Below are positions 42,938-52,708 of a DNA stretch of 64,000 bases, one piece after another; within the stretch, counting starts at the first letter, position 1, and every line of letters begins with the position of its first letter. The notes below the pieces were generated by a model. The model was not told the DNA's origin. It did not search any database and was given only the letters and a program-made list of their open reading frames with translations. The stretch lies in the NCBI RefSeq assembly GCF_003751445.1, contig NZ_RJUU01000003.1, positions 496,001 through 560,000 on the forward strand, in the 5' to 3' direction. The stretch comes from Streptomyces sp. 840.1 (lineage in GTDB: Bacteria > Actinomycetota > Actinomycetes > Streptomycetales > Streptomycetaceae). The position numbers and the translations under genes were made by a program.

Positions 42938-43840
42938 ATGGCGGCCACGACGGAGCAGACCGGCGGAGTTCTTGATGCCGCACGCTCGTTCTCGGAGCAG
43001 ACCGGCATCCGCACGGAGCCCGGCACTGCGGAGCTGCCGTGGATCGAGGACACCGGAAAGGTGGCTCCGAAGGACGCCCGCGCCCTGTCGAAGCTGTTCC
43101 TCGACCGGCTGCAGGTCCTCGAAGAGGGCACCCACGAGTACCAGTACGCCCGTAACACCCTCATCGAGATGAATCTCTCACTGGTGCGGTACGCCGCCGC
43201 GCGGTTCCGCAACCGCGGTGGCGACGACACCGAGGACATCATCCAGGTGGGCACCATCGGGCTGATCAAGGCGATCGACCGCTTCGACCTCTCGCGCGAA
43301 GTCGAGTTCGCCACCTTCGCGGTCCCCTACATCGTCGGGGAGATCAAGCGCTTCTTCCGGGACACGACGTGGGCGGTGCACGTGCCGCGGCGGCTCCAGG
43401 AACTCCGCGTCGACCTGGCGAAGGCCAAGGAGCAGCTCTCCGCGAAGCTCGACCGTGATCCGACCGTCAAGGAGCTCGCCGAATTCATCGACCTTCCCGA
43501 GGAAGAGATCATCGAGGGGCTCGTCGCGGCCAACGGCTATTCGGCGGGGTCCCTGGACTCCCCCTCGGCCGAGACCGATTCCGGGAGCGACCAGCGGTCG
43601 TTCGCCGAGATGATCGGCGAGGCCGACCCGGGGATGGAGACCGTCGAGAACCTCCACACGCTGGCACCGCTGCTGGAACAGCTCGACGAGCGCGAGCGCA
43701 GCATTGTGCGGATGCGCTTCGGCCAGGAGATGACGCAGGCCCAGATCGGTGCCGAGCTCGGCGTCTCGCAGATGCACGTCTCACGGCTGCTCGCCCGCAT
43801 CGTCAAGCAGTTGCGCGCCGGGATGTCCGTCGAGGCCTGA
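42938..43840 (+). CDS. SigB/SigF-type general stress sigma factor
   Basis: A 300-aa group 3 sigma factor. Region 2 has [31 protein letters not shown] (position about 78-108) and [28 protein letters not shown] (about 112-140); region 3 and region 4 ([20 protein letters not shown]) are complete. Such factors direct stress and differentiation genes in Streptomyces and are held by RsbW-like kinases. ATG 42938 has AGGAGGGG upstream. The following genes encode two PP2C phosphatases, a kinase and a STAS protein, so its own control set is probably next door. It ends at a strong terminator, so those genes are separately transcribed. Confidence 0.92.
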   Translation: MAATTEQTGGVLDAARSFSEQTGIRTEPGTAELPWIEDTGKVAPKDARALSKLFLDRLQVLEEGTHEYQYARNTLIEMNLSLVRYAAARFRNRGGDDTEDIIQVGTIGLIKAIDRFDLSREVEFATFAVPYIVGEIKRFFRDTTWAVHVPRRLQELRVDLAKAKEQLSAKLDRDPTVKELAEFIDLPEEEIIEGLVAANGYSAGSLDSPSAETDSGSDQRSFAEMIGEADPGMETVENLHTLAPLLEQLDERERSIVRMRFGQEMTQAQIGAELGVSQMHVSRLLARIVKQLRAGMSVEA

Positions 43841-43904
43841 CACCCGGCGGGTGCGAGTGCCGCGTCCCGGCAACATCCGTACCGCCGCCTCCTCGCAGCA
43901 GCAC

Positions 43905-43938
43905 AATGACGCCTGCCCGCACAAGGGCAGGCGTCATT
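43905..43938 (+). terminator. Terminator after the sigma factor gene
   Basis: A perfect 14-bp stem (43905-43918 with 43925-43938) with loop GCACAA is followed by a short AT-rich stretch. Confidence 0.85.
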
Positions 43939-43996
43939 CACATATGCTGCCTGGCGACGGCGGGCGGCCCGCTCGATCACGACGAGAGGGTGAGGC

Positions 43997-45265
43997 GTGG
44001 CTGAGATGCGTACTGACTCCCACGCGCGGCATCCGGTCAGCGCGGTACTCCCGGCGCAGACCGGAGCGAAGCCGGACGGCCGGGGCTCCGTGTGGGACGT
44101 CAACGCCGCCATCCTGCTGGTCGAGGACGACGCGGGCGACGCCCTCCTCGTCGAGGAGATGCTGGCCGACGGCGAGCTGGATTCCGCACTCACCTGGTGC
44201 AAGACCCTGACCGAGGCCCTGACCTTTCTGCGCGGGCACAGGACGCCCGTGTGCGTCCTGCTGGACCTGCACCTTCCCGATGTGCACGGGCTGAGTGCCG
44301 TCACCCAGATCGTGGAGACCACACCGGACGCCGCGATCGTGGTGCTGACCGGTCTCGCCGAGGCCGAGGCCGGACTCGACGCGGTGGCCACCGGCGCGCA
44401 GGACTACCTGGTCAAGGGCCGGCTCGACCCGCAGGCTTTGTCCCGCGCCGTCCGCTACGCGCTCCAGCGCAAGCAGGTCGAGCGAGCGGCGTCGGCTCTG
44501 CGGGCCACCCAGCAGATGGCTCAGGAGAACGCCCGCCTGGAGCGCGGACTGCTGCCCGTACCGCTCCTGAACGACGACGGTTTCGAGGCGGTCGCCCGGT
44601 ACGAGCCCGGCCGCGCCCACGGCCTGCTCAGCGGCGACTTCTACGATGTGGTCCAGACGTCCGACGGCACGGTGCACGCCGTGATCGGCGACGTGTCGGG
44701 GCACGGCGCGGCGGAGGCCGCGCTGGGCGTGTGCCTGCGGGTGGCCTGGCGCACGGCGGTGCTGTGCCGCACCGACCAGCTGGAACAGATCGCCCTGCTC
44801 GAGGAGATCCTCGTCGCGGAGCGGTCCGACCCGCACGTCTTCGCGACCGTCACCTCACTCGTCTTCCCGCCCGGCGGGGACCACGTCCGGATCGTGCGGG
44901 CGGGCCACCCGGGGCTTCTGCTGCGCGACGGAACGGACATCGAGTGGGTGGAGCCCGAGGGCGGCATCGCACTCGGGCTGCTGCCCGGCCACGGCCAGTG
45001 GATCTCCACCGACCTGCCGCTGGCGCCCGGCGCCGGTCTCGTACTCTTCAGCGACGGCCTGTTCGAGGGACGCACCGGACCGGACACCCGGCTGGGCGAG
45101 GACGGACTGCTCGAGATGGCCCGGAGCCGGGCCGCACTGCCCGCCCGCCCGTTCGTCGACGCCCTCGTCGACGGCGCCGCCGACGCGGCGGCCCCCCATG
45201 GCGGCCTCGCCGACGACGTGGCCGTGCTGCACCTCGCCTGGAACAGGACACCTCATGGCCAGTGA
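43997..45265 (+). CDS. Receiver-PP2C phosphatase (RsbU-like)
   Basis: A 422-aa protein. A receiver domain (about 36-155; ILLVEDDAGDALL, phosphoacceptor in VLLDLHLPD) is joined by a coiled-coil linker (about 160-190) to a SpoIIE-type PP2C domain with GDFYDVVQ and VIGDVSGHG, both metal motifs intact. Phosphorylation of the receiver would control dephosphorylation of a STAS antagonist, releasing the sigma factor. GTG 43997 follows AGAGGGTGAGGC; ATG 44006 is an alternative. The kinase gene overlaps its end by 11 bases. Confidence 0.88.
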   Translation: MAEMRTDSHARHPVSAVLPAQTGAKPDGRGSVWDVNAAILLVEDDAGDALLVEEMLADGELDSALTWCKTLTEALTFLRGHRTPVCVLLDLHLPDVHGLSAVTQIVETTPDAAIVVLTGLAEAEAGLDAVATGAQDYLVKGRLDPQALSRAVRYALQRKQVERAASALRATQQMAQENARLERGLLPVPLLNDDGFEAVARYEPGRAHGLLSGDFYDVVQTSDGTVHAVIGDVSGHGAAEAALGVCLRVAWRTAVLCRTDQLEQIALLEEILVAERSDPHVFATVTSLVFPPGGDHVRIVRAGHPGLLLRDGTDIEWVEPEGGIALGLLPGHGQWISTDLPLAPGAGLVLFSDGLFEGRTGPDTRLGEDGLLEMARSRAALPARPFVDALVDGAADAAAPHGGLADDVAVLHLAWNRTPHGQ

Positions 45266-46871
45266 CTCACCGACCGACGCCCCGATGCTGCCGGGACGGC
45301 TGGCCCGGCTGTCGGTCCAGAACTGGGTCCATCTGATCCTGGCCTGCTTCGTCGTGGTCGTGTGCGGCTGTCTGGTCGTCGGCGGGCTCGTGCTGGCCCG
45401 GATATCCGACCGGACCACCGAACTGGTGGACCGTATCCAGCCCGCCCGCTCCGCCTCGTTCCAGCTGCAGAACGCGCTGCTCGACCAGGAGACCGGGGTC
45501 CGCGGCTACGCCCTCAGCGGCGACCCCGCCTTCCTCGAGCCCTATGCCTCGGGCAAGCGCGACGAGCGGCTGCGGCTGGCCCGGGTCCGCTCGGCGATGG
45601 GCGACGCCGACCCGTACGCCCGTGATCTGGACCGGATCGCCGCGGCGTCCGCGCAGTGGCGCAGGGACCATGCCGAACCACTGATCGCCGCCGTCCGCCG
45701 CGACGGCAGGGAGAACAGCTCTTCCGCCAGGACCGCCGGGAGCAAGGCCGCCTTCGACTCGCTGCGCCGGCTCTACACCGTGCAGCAGTCCCATCTCGAC
45801 ACCGCCCGCGACCACGCCCGCGACCAGCTCAACGACGCACGCGTCACCCGCGACCGGGCGCTGATCGCGCTCGTGGCCTGCTTCGTGCTGTGCGTGATCG
45901 CGCTCAGCCTGCTGCTGCACCGGGTGGTGGGACGGCCGCTCCACTCGCTGGCCGAGGCCTCCAGACGCGTACAGTCCGGCTCCTTCCGCCGCCGGATCGA
46001 GGTGCGCGGCCCCTCCGACGTACGCGCGGTCGCCGGCGCCGTCGAGGACATGCGGGGCCGCCTGGTCGAGGAGCTCGACGCCGCCAGGGAGAAGGAGGAG
46101 CTGCTGGCCCAGCAGACGGAGGAGCTCCGCCGCTCCAACTCGGAGCTGGAGCAGTTCGCGTACGTCGCCTCGCACGACCTCCAGGAGCCGCTGCGGAAGG
46201 TCGCGTCCTTCTGCCAGCTCCTGGAGAAGCGCTACGGGACGGAGCTGGACGCACGCGGCAAGCAGTACATCGACTTCGCGGTGGACGGCGCCAAGCGCAT
46301 GCAGGTGCTCATCAACGACCTGCTGACCTTCTCCCGTGTGGGCCGCGTCCACGACAGCTGGCGCAGCGTCGACCTGGACCGTTCGCTGGACCGGGCGCTG
46401 GCCAATCTGACCCTGGTCATCGAGGAGTCCGGGGCCACGGTGGTACGCGAGGACACGCTGCCCGAGGTGAACGGCGACGGCACGACCCTCGCCATGATCT
46501 GGCAGAACCTGATCGGGAACGCGGTGAAGTTCCGCCGCCCGGACGAGCCGTGCGTGATCACGGTCGGCTGTGTGCGGGACGACGACGTCTGGCACTTCAC
46601 CGTGACGGACAACGGGATCGGGATCGCGCCCGAGTTCGCCGAGAAGGTCTTCGTCATCTTCCAGCGTCTGCACGCCCGCGACGAGTACGACGGCACGGGG
46701 ATCGGGCTCGCCCTCTGCCGCAAGATCATCGAGTTCCACGGCGGCCGGATCTGGCTGGATCCCGAGCCCCGCCAAGGCACCCGCATCCACTTCAGTCTGC
46801 CCGTCGCGGACGACGGCCCCACCGCCGACGAATCCGCCCCGCCCGCCGAGATCCACGGAGATGCCGCGTGA
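45255..46871 (+). CDS. CHASE3-HAMP sensor histidine kinase
   Basis: A 538-aa membrane kinase. Membrane helices lie near 28-50 and 205-225, with an extracytoplasmic CHASE3 domain between ([21 protein letters not shown]). A HAMP segment (226-275), a coiled coil, the phospho-His in [13 protein letters not shown] and the HATPase ([31 protein letters not shown]) follow. Its relatives pair with small receivers. It overlaps the REC-PP2C gene by 11 bases and the single receiver gene by 4, so the three make one signalling relay. Confidence 0.9.
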   Translation: MASDSPTDAPMLPGRLARLSVQNWVHLILACFVVVVCGCLVVGGLVLARISDRTTELVDRIQPARSASFQLQNALLDQETGVRGYALSGDPAFLEPYASGKRDERLRLARVRSAMGDADPYARDLDRIAAASAQWRRDHAEPLIAAVRRDGRENSSSARTAGSKAAFDSLRRLYTVQQSHLDTARDHARDQLNDARVTRDRALIALVACFVLCVIALSLLLHRVVGRPLHSLAEASRRVQSGSFRRRIEVRGPSDVRAVAGAVEDMRGRLVEELDAAREKEELLAQQTEELRRSNSELEQFAYVASHDLQEPLRKVASFCQLLEKRYGTELDARGKQYIDFAVDGAKRMQVLINDLLTFSRVGRVHDSWRSVDLDRSLDRALANLTLVIEESGATVVREDTLPEVNGDGTTLAMIWQNLIGNAVKFRRPDEPCVITVGCVRDDDVWHFTVTDNGIGIAPEFAEKVFVIFQRLHARDEYDGTGIGLALCRKIIEFHGGRIWLDPEPRQGTRIHFSLPVADDGPTADESAPPAEIHGDAA

Positions 46872-47311
46872 CCCATCCCGCACAGCCCATCGAGGTCCTG
46901 CTCGTCGAGGACGACCCCGGTGACGAGCTGATGACGCGTGAGGCGTTCGAGGACAACAAGATCCGCAACACCCTCCACGTGGTCCGCGACGGCCAGGAGG
47001 CGCTGGATTTCCTCTACCGCAGAGGCGAGTACAGCGAAGCTCCGCGCCCGGACCTGATCCTGCTCGACCTGAACCTGCCCAAGTACGACGGGCGCCAGGT
47101 GCTGGAGCAGATCAAGCAGGACCCGGAGCTCTCCCTCATTCCGGTGGTCGTGCTGACCACGTCCTCCGCCGAGGAGGACATCCTGCGCAGCTACAAACTG
47201 CACGCCAACGCCTACGTCACCAAGCCGGTCGACCTCGATCAGTTCATCGCGGCGGTCCGTCAGATCGACGAGTTCTTCGTGACCGTGGTCCGGCTCCCCG
47301 GACGTGCGTAA
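46868..47311 (+). CDS. Single-domain response regulator (Rcp1-like)
   Basis: A 147-aa lone receiver. [18 protein letters not shown], phosphoacceptor [13 protein letters not shown] and the conserved [11 protein letters not shown]...YVTKPVD residues are present. There is no output domain, so it acts as a phosphate carrier or sink between the CHASE3 kinase and the REC-PP2C protein. GTG 46868 overlaps the kinase stop (GTGA). Confidence 0.9.
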   Translation: MTHPAQPIEVLLVEDDPGDELMTREAFEDNKIRNTLHVVRDGQEALDFLYRRGEYSEAPRPDLILLDLNLPKYDGRQVLEQIKQDPELSLIPVVVLTTSSAEEDILRSYKLHANAYVTKPVDLDQFIAAVRQIDEFFVTVVRLPGRA

Positions 47312-47415
47312 GATCTGCTGACATCGGCCGGGAGTGGGATCGCCCGGCGCGGGTACACGAGCAACGAGAAGCGAGGCTCCAAGAGCCTCCCCCCGCTGCG
47401 CCCTGGCTGGAGCAC

Positions 47416-47871
47416 ATGAACGAACAGGCCATCTCCCGGCCGGACGACTCCCCGAGGAGCCGTCCGCCCACGGAGGCACTGCACGCCGCCGAGGTGTTCG
47501 ACGGCGAGCCGGGGTGCATTGCCCTGGCGCGAGGCCTGGCCGACCGATTTCTCGCGCGGCTCGTCTCCGAGTGGATGGCCGTGCTCGGCACGCACACCCG
47601 CAACGATCTGATGCTGGCCGTGAGCGAGCTGGTCACCAATGCCGACCGCTACAGCCACGGCCCCTACCTGCTGGAGCTCGAGGGCACCGCGGAGCGGATC
47701 AGCGTGACGGTGTACGACAGCAGCAGCGCGCTGCCGGTCTTCTACGCCCCTGACCCGAGCCGGCTGGGCGGCCACGGCATGGAGATCGTGGTGGCCCTGT
47801 GCGACCGGCTGACGGCGGAGCGGGTGCCCGTCGGCAAGCGCATCCGCGCCGAGTTCACGCTCAGCAGCTGA
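47416..47871 (+). CDS. RsbW-like anti-sigma kinase (HATPase)
   Basis: A 151-aa GHKL-type ATPase. The N-box is in LAVSELVTNADRYS, and the G-region in RLGGHGMEIVVALCDR. These small Streptomyces proteins bind sigma factors and phosphorylate STAS partners. ATG 47416 follows GGAGCAC. It lies 104 bases after the receiver gene and 3.5 kb from the SigB-type factor, its most likely target. The N-terminal 25 residues are disordered. Confidence 0.85.
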   Translation: MNEQAISRPDDSPRSRPPTEALHAAEVFDGEPGCIALARGLADRFLARLVSEWMAVLGTHTRNDLMLAVSELVTNADRYSHGPYLLELEGTAERISVTVYDSSSALPVFYAPDPSRLGGHGMEIVVALCDRLTAERVPVGKRIRAEFTLSS

Positions 47872-47924
47872 ACCGGGCCGCCCCCGCGCCCGCCGGTCCC
47901 CCGAGGTCTCCCGTCCCGGGACGG

Positions 47925-49100
47925 TCAGCCGTCCTCGTCGTGCCTGCCGAACCAGTCGATGCAGACGACCAGCGCGTCGTCGAGCGTTTCCGATTCCCGG
48001 TAGTCCGCGAGTTCACGCAGCACGGCGCCCGGCACCGAGGCGGCGGGCAGCAGCCGGGTCGCGAGGACCGCCCTGGCGAGGCCCCGCTCCACATAGGCCT
48101 CACCGAGCGGCGAGACGCTGTCGTACACCCCGTCGCTGACGAGCAGCAGCCGGTCGCCGGGGCTCAGCTGGACGTTCTGGACGTCGTACCGGGACTCCTC
48201 GAACATGCCGAGCGGCAGCTGCGCGTCCAGCTCGACGCGGGCGACCTTCCTGCCGCGCAGCCGCCACAGCTGCGGGGAGCCGGCGTCCACCGCGCCGACC
48301 GTTCCGGTGGCGAGGTCGAAGCGGAGCAGCAGGGTCGACACGTGGGCGCTGCCCCGGTGCTGGTCGTAGAGCGCCTGGTCCGCGAGTGCGGCCTGGTCCT
48401 CGATGCCGATGCCGGCCCGCCGGGCGTTGCGGAGCGCGTTCACGGCGAGGTTGGTGAGCAGGGAGGCCTGGATGCCCTCGCCCATGCCGTTGGTCACGGA
48501 GACGGTCAGCTGGTCGCCGTCCGCCGCCCAGTCGAAGTTGTCGCCGTGGATGGCGTACGCCGGCTCCAGCTGGGCACCGATGGCGTACTCCGACGCGGTG
48601 AACGCCCGTGCGGGCAGCAGCTGCCACTGCATCTCGGCGGCCAGCGTGAGCCGCGTGACGCGGCGCGCAGCCTGGTACAGGTCCGTGTCCCGCTCGGCGA
48701 CGACGATCTCGTGGCCCAGCAGGTCGGCCACCTGGGCCAGCTCGTCCATGGTCCGCGGGTTCGAGGCTCCCGCCGGGAGGCGGACGGTGAGGATGCCGAG
48801 GCGCTCGCCGCGTACCGTCACGGGGAAGTGGTGGTCGACGGCGCCGCCCCGGCCGGCCGGCTCCTCGTGCGGGCGCTGGCTGCCGAACGCCCGGCCCTGC
48901 GGGCTGTTGTGCATCGACAGGACGCGTTCGCGCCCCGGTGCGGAGCCGACCGGCTTGAGCAGCGTCATTCCGTAGTCCGCCAGCAACAGCTCCACGGACC
49001 GGGCGTCGTACGCCGCGGCGAGTGCCGCGCGCACCGTCTCGACCAGGGCATGTGGTGCGGCCGCGCGTACGGCTCTCTCGATTTCGGTGCGGACGTTCAA
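47925..49100 (-). CDS. GAF-PP2C (SpoIIE-like) protein with altered metal motif
   Basis: About 391 aa. A GAF-like region (about 20-150) precedes a PP2C/SpoIIE domain. The first metal motif reads HGDNFDW, keeping the Asp residues, but the usual GDVxGHG reads VTNGMGEG, so one key Asp is replaced. LVSDGVYDSVS and LDDALVVCIDW keep the later motifs. It may be inactive, or a distinct subfamily with a changed metal site. TTG 49100 is the most plausible start, without a good ribosome site. It is divergent from the MarR gene. Confidence 0.75.
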   Translation of the reverse strand: MNVRTEIERAVRAAAPHALVETVRAALAAAYDARSVELLLADYGMTLLKPVGSAPGRERVLSMHNSPQGRAFGSQRPHEEPAGRGGAVDHHFPVTVRGERLGILTVRLPAGASNPRTMDELAQVADLLGHEIVVAERDTDLYQAARRVTRLTLAAEMQWQLLPARAFTASEYAIGAQLEPAYAIHGDNFDWAADGDQLTVSVTNGMGEGIQASLLTNLAVNALRNARRAGIGIEDQAALADQALYDQHRGSAHVSTLLLRFDLATGTVGAVDAGSPQLWRLRGRKVARVELDAQLPLGMFEESRYDVQNVQLSPGDRLLLVSDGVYDSVSPLGEAYVERGLARAVLATRLLPAASVPGAVLRELADYRESETLDDALVVCIDWFGRHDEDG

Positions 49101-49180
49101 GGTCTTGCGCTCATTCCTCGTCGGGTCGCGGAGCCGGGGCCGGGCTGACAGAAGGACGTCCCGGATGACAGAGTGGACGG

Positions 49181-49678
49181 ATGCGCCACCGTACCGATCC
49201 TCCTCAGGGCCTTGAGCGGGTCTCCGAGGACGTGTGTGCCGCATCGGAACTGCTGGAGGTGCTGTGGGGCCGGGGCCAGGAGGCCGCTCCTCCGGGGACG
49301 GTCTCGCCCTCGCAGCTGCGGGCCCTGCTCGTCATCGAGAAGCAGGAGGGCAGCAACCTCCGCTCGCTCGGTGAGGCGCTCGGCTCGCGGGCTCCGTCGG
49401 TGAGCCGGCTCTGCGACCGGATGGAGGCCATGGGCCTCGTCCAGCGCGACCCGAGCCCGACGAGCCGCCGTGAGGTCGAGCTGCGGCTGACCGGGCGGGG
49501 CCGCGCCCTGCTGGAGGAGTACCGGGCGATCCGTACGCGTGAGCTCTCCGCCGTACTGGAGCGGATGCAGCCCGCCGACGTGGCGGCGCTCGCCGGAGGG
49601 CTGGCCGCCTTCCGCTCGGCTGCGGCGCAACGGCTCACCGCCGGCCGGCTCCGGGACGACATCGCGGACAGCGCCTAG
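49181..49678 (+). CDS. MarR-family transcriptional regulator
   Basis: A 165-aa winged-helix regulator. The DNA-recognition part is in NLRSLGEALGSRAPSVSRLCDRMEAMGLVQRD (position about 59-90), with the wing SPTSRREVELRLTGRGRALL. Long helices at both ends form the dimer interface. A palindrome upstream of the following STAS gene is a possible target. Ligand is unknown. ATG 49181 lies 80 bases from the divergent PP2C start. Confidence 0.85.
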   Translation: MRHRTDPPQGLERVSEDVCAASELLEVLWGRGQEAAPPGTVSPSQLRALLVIEKQEGSNLRSLGEALGSRAPSVSRLCDRMEAMGLVQRDPSPTSRREVELRLTGRGRALLEEYRAIRTRELSAVLERMQPADVAALAGGLAAFRSAAAQRLTAGRLRDDIADSA

Positions 49679-49772
49679 CTTCATCGAGCCCCTGCTTCCG
49701 CGTTTCTGAGGTATTCCCCGAGGGGATGCGTTCACTGATCGTTCGGGTACAGATTGTTGCCCCATGAAGAAT

Positions 49773-49803
49773 GTTGTCAAATGGCAACTATTACTTCTAT
49801 CGT
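49773..49803 (+). promoter_or_regulatory. Promoter with imperfect palindrome upstream of the STAS gene
   Basis: TTGTCA (49774-49779) and TATCGT (49798-49803), 18 bp apart, form a plausible promoter. It is overlapped by GTTGTCAAATGGCAAC (49773-49788), symmetric at 12 of 16 positions, a size typical of MarR sites. A second GTTGCC lies about 20 bp upstream. Confidence 0.4.
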
Positions 49804-49899
49804 TGGACCTTCACCCGCCGCGACCAGGGACGGACATGCACCGGACCGTCCGCGTCAACCGGCGTTTTCCCCCGCCGTCCAGTGCATCATGAGGTGACC

Positions 49900-50262
49900 G
49901 TGCTCCCATCCCCCAGTGCCGGAAGAGCCATGAGAATCGTCCCACGCCAGGACCGGGGAGCGCTGGTCCTCGGCGTGACCGGTGACCTCGACATGGACAA
50001 CGTCGCCCCGCTGGGCGCGGCGCTGGAGAGCGCGGCGGCGGCCGGGGACGGTCCCGTCGTCGTGGATCTCTCTGACGTGAGTTTCGCGGACTCGACGACG
50101 GTGAACGTGCTGCTCCAGGGGCAGACCCTGCTGGGTCCCCGGCTGCGGCTCGCGGAGCCGTCCCCCTTCATGGAGCGGCTCATCGGGGTGCTGGGCCTCG
50201 ACAGCGCACTGCCGGTCTTCGCGACCGTCGCCGAGGCGATCGGCCCTCCGCTCCCCCTCTGA
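49900..50262 (+). CDS. STAS-domain anti-sigma factor antagonist
   Basis: A 120-aa STAS protein. The core strand ALVLGVTGDLDMDNVAPL and the phosphorylation loop VVVDLSDVSFADSTTVNVLL are clear, with Ser in FADSTTV at the usual position. The protein would bind an RsbW-like kinase when unphosphorylated and so free a sigma factor. GTG 49900 has GAGG 5 bases upstream; ATG 49930 is the alternative and would give 110 aa. It closes the partner-switching locus that starts at 42.9 kb. Confidence 0.85.
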   Translation: MLPSPSAGRAMRIVPRQDRGALVLGVTGDLDMDNVAPLGAALESAAAAGDGPVVVDLSDVSFADSTTVNVLLQGQTLLGPRLRLAEPSPFMERLIGVLGLDSALPVFATVAEAIGPPLPL

Positions 50263-50270
50263 ACCACGAA

Positions 50271-50315
50271 ACCCGGGCGCCCTTCCCCCGTCGTGCAGGG
50301 GAAGGGCGCCCGGGT
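50271..50315. terminator. Bidirectional terminator, 18-bp stem
   Basis: A perfect 18-bp stem (50271-50288 with 50298-50315) and a 9-base loop lie between the STAS and GH92 genes, which converge. Confidence 0.9.
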
Positions 50316-50332
50316 CGCGTGGGCCGGCCGGG

Positions 50333-52693
50333 TCAGCCGAGCGCGGGCGGGGCATCCTCGGGGGAGGTGCCCCAGGCCGACGGTACGCCGCCCACCGTGA
50401 AGGAGAGCGAACGGGCCGAGCGGATGTCGTGTGTGGTCAGGTAGGTGCGCGTCTGCTTCGCGCCGTCGAGCCGGGCCGACTGGATGTAGCGGTCGGTGTC
50501 CGAGGCGCCGGGGGCGCTGACGGTGAGCGCGCCGCGGGCGTAGTACTTGCGGTCGAGCTTGATGTCGACGCGCTCGAACGCGGGCGTGGACAGGCCCCAG
50601 GTGTCGGTGCCGGGCTGGACCGGGAAGACCCCGATCGAGGACAGCACCATCCAGGCGGACATGGTGCCCAGGTCGTCGTTGCCCGTCATGCCGGTCGGGC
50701 CGTTGGTGAAGAGCGTCAGGGCCGCGTGGACCACGTCCGTCGTCTTCCACGGCTGGCCGGTGGAGAGGTAGGTGTACGGGGCGATGAGGTCGGGCTCGTT
50801 CTGCGGGTTGTACTTGTCGGCGTTGTAGTACGCGTACGGGCCGTTGACCCAGACCTCACGGGCGGTCTTCGCGGGGTCGGCCAGCAGCTTGTCGTAGGCG
50901 AAGAAGGAGTCGAGGCGCTGGTTGGCGGCGTCCTTGCCGCCGATCAGGTCGACCATGCCGGGGATGTCCTGCGGCACCATCCACTGGTACTGCCAGGACG
51001 TGCCCTCGTGGAAGCCCTCGCTCTCGGCCGGATCGACGGGGCCGGTGAAGGCTCCGGCGGCGTCGCGGGCGCGGAAGAAGCCGGTCGACGGGTCGAAGAT
51101 CTTCCGGTAGTTCTGCGCGCGGGCCCCGTAGCGGGCGGCGTCGGCCTTGTGGCCGAGGTCCCGGGCCATCTCGGCGAGCATGCCGTCGGACAGCGCGTAC
51201 TCCAGGGTCGCCGATGCGCCGTGGTCGTAGTCCGAGTCGCCGGGCTTGGCGTGCGGACGGTCCTTGACGTACGGGGCGAAGCCGTCCTTGAGGTACTCGG
51301 CGTTGGCCTCCCGGCCGACCGGCGCGGAGTCCGTGGGCGGCACACCGTCCGCGTTCTTCTTCAGCGCGCGGTACGCCTGCTCCTCGTAGCCCTTCAGCAG
51401 TCCCTGCTGGTAGGCGTTGGTGAGGAAGGGGGTGACCGGGTCGCCGGTCATGATGTTCGTCTCGACCGTGCCGTAGCCCCACTTGGGCAGCCAGCCGCTC
51501 TCGGCGTCGATCCGCAGGACGGAGATGGCCATGTCGCGGGACTCGCGCGGGGCGAGCAGCGAGAGGAGCTGGGCCTGGGTGCGGTAGGTGTCCCAGAGCG
51601 ACCAGTTCTGGTAGTACGTGAACGTCCCGTTGGCATCGACGGCCCTGTGCTTCTTCTGGTCCCAGCCCGTGTAGCGGCCGTCGACGTCGCTGCCGATGTT
51701 GGGCGCCAGGAAGGACCGGTAGAGGGAGGAGTAGAAGGTGCGGCGGAGCTCGTCGCTGCCTCCTTGCGCCTTCACGCCTTCGAGGCGGTCCTCCCAGTCG
51801 CGCTGCGCGGCGCGCTCGACGTGGTCGAAGCTGCGGCCGCCCTCGGCGCGGAGGTTGAGCGCGGCGCCCCTGGCGTCGACGTAGCTCAGCGCGGTGGTGG
51901 CCTCGACGGTGCGGTCCTTGCTGGTGTCGAAGCGCAGCCAGGCGCCGTTGCGGGCGTCGGTGGCGGAGGACTTCTTCGAGCCCTCGGTGACGGTGTCGCC
52001 GTTCCAGGTGCCGGAGGTGGTGAAGGGCCGGTCGAAGTGGGTGACGGTATAGACCGTGTACGGCTTGGTGTCCTGGCAGAAGCCGCTGCCGGTGATCGCG
52101 GTGCGCACGGTGCGGCTGTCGAGGATCTCGACCTCGGAGGACAGTGTCTTGTGCAGCGACTGCCCGGCGTTGAGCAGGACGTTGGCCTTGTCGGTGGCCG
52201 GGAAGGTGTAACGCTGGACCCCGGTCCGCCTGGAGGCGGTCAGCTCGGCGTCGATGCCGGTCTTGAGCCCGACCTTGTAGTAGCCGGGGCTCGCCGTCTC
52301 GTCGTCGTGGCTGAACTCGGCCGCGTACTTGCCGTAGTCGGTCTCGGTGACGTCGCCGGTGGTGGGCAGGGTCGGCAGGTCCCCGCCCAGTCCGCAGCCG
52401 ACGCCGGAGAGGTGGACGGCGGAGAAGCCACGGATGTGGTTCTCGCCGTAGTCGTAACCGGTGTTGTGGCCGGTGTCCGGGGAGAGCTGCACCATGCCGA
52501 AGGGCACGGAGGCGCCGGGGTAGGTGTTGCCCTCGTTCTGGGTGCCGATGAACGGGTTGACCAGATCGGTCAGCCGGCCGTCGCGCGGCATGGCCTCAGC
52601 CGTGGCCCCCGTGGTGAGGACACCGCCCAGGAGCGCGGCGGCCGCGAGAGCGGCCGCCGGGCCGCGCAGTCGCGGCCGTGGGGTCCGGTGCAT
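50333..52693 (-). CDS. Secreted GH92 alpha-mannosidase
   Basis: A 786-aa exported glycosidase. The signal peptide (1-34) is followed by the GH92 N-terminal beta-sandwich (LVNPFIGTQNEGNTYPGASV, FGMVQLSPDTG) and the catalytic alpha-toroid, with GTSWQYQWMVPQD and the C-terminal TGNDDLGTMSAWMVLSSIG typical of calcium-dependent exo-alpha-mannosidases. It would trim mannose from N-glycans or fungal mannans outside the cell. AAGGAG lies 8 bases upstream of the ATG. An ACAACGTTG operator overlaps the leader. Confidence 0.9.
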   Translation of the reverse strand: MHRTPRPRLRGPAAALAAAALLGGVLTTGATAEAMPRDGRLTDLVNPFIGTQNEGNTYPGASVPFGMVQLSPDTGHNTGYDYGENHIRGFSAVHLSGVGCGLGGDLPTLPTTGDVTETDYGKYAAEFSHDDETASPGYYKVGLKTGIDAELTASRRTGVQRYTFPATDKANVLLNAGQSLHKTLSSEVEILDSRTVRTAITGSGFCQDTKPYTVYTVTHFDRPFTTSGTWNGDTVTEGSKKSSATDARNGAWLRFDTSKDRTVEATTALSYVDARGAALNLRAEGGRSFDHVERAAQRDWEDRLEGVKAQGGSDELRRTFYSSLYRSFLAPNIGSDVDGRYTGWDQKKHRAVDANGTFTYYQNWSLWDTYRTQAQLLSLLAPRESRDMAISVLRIDAESGWLPKWGYGTVETNIMTGDPVTPFLTNAYQQGLLKGYEEQAYRALKKNADGVPPTDSAPVGREANAEYLKDGFAPYVKDRPHAKPGDSDYDHGASATLEYALSDGMLAEMARDLGHKADAARYGARAQNYRKIFDPSTGFFRARDAAGAFTGPVDPAESEGFHEGTSWQYQWMVPQDIPGMVDLIGGKDAANQRLDSFFAYDKLLADPAKTAREVWVNGPYAYYNADKYNPQNEPDLIAPYTYLSTGQPWKTTDVVHAALTLFTNGPTGMTGNDDLGTMSAWMVLSSIGVFPVQPGTDTWGLSTPAFERVDIKLDRKYYARGALTVSAPGASDTDRYIQSARLDGAKQTRTYLTTHDIRSARSLSFTVGGVPSAWGTSPEDAPPALG

Positions 52694-52708
52694 GGGAATA
52701 CTCCTTCG

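Noticed and set aside
49190..49780. Minus-strand frames opposite the MarR gene
   Set aside because: Shadow frames; the MarR winged-helix motifs are on the plus strand.
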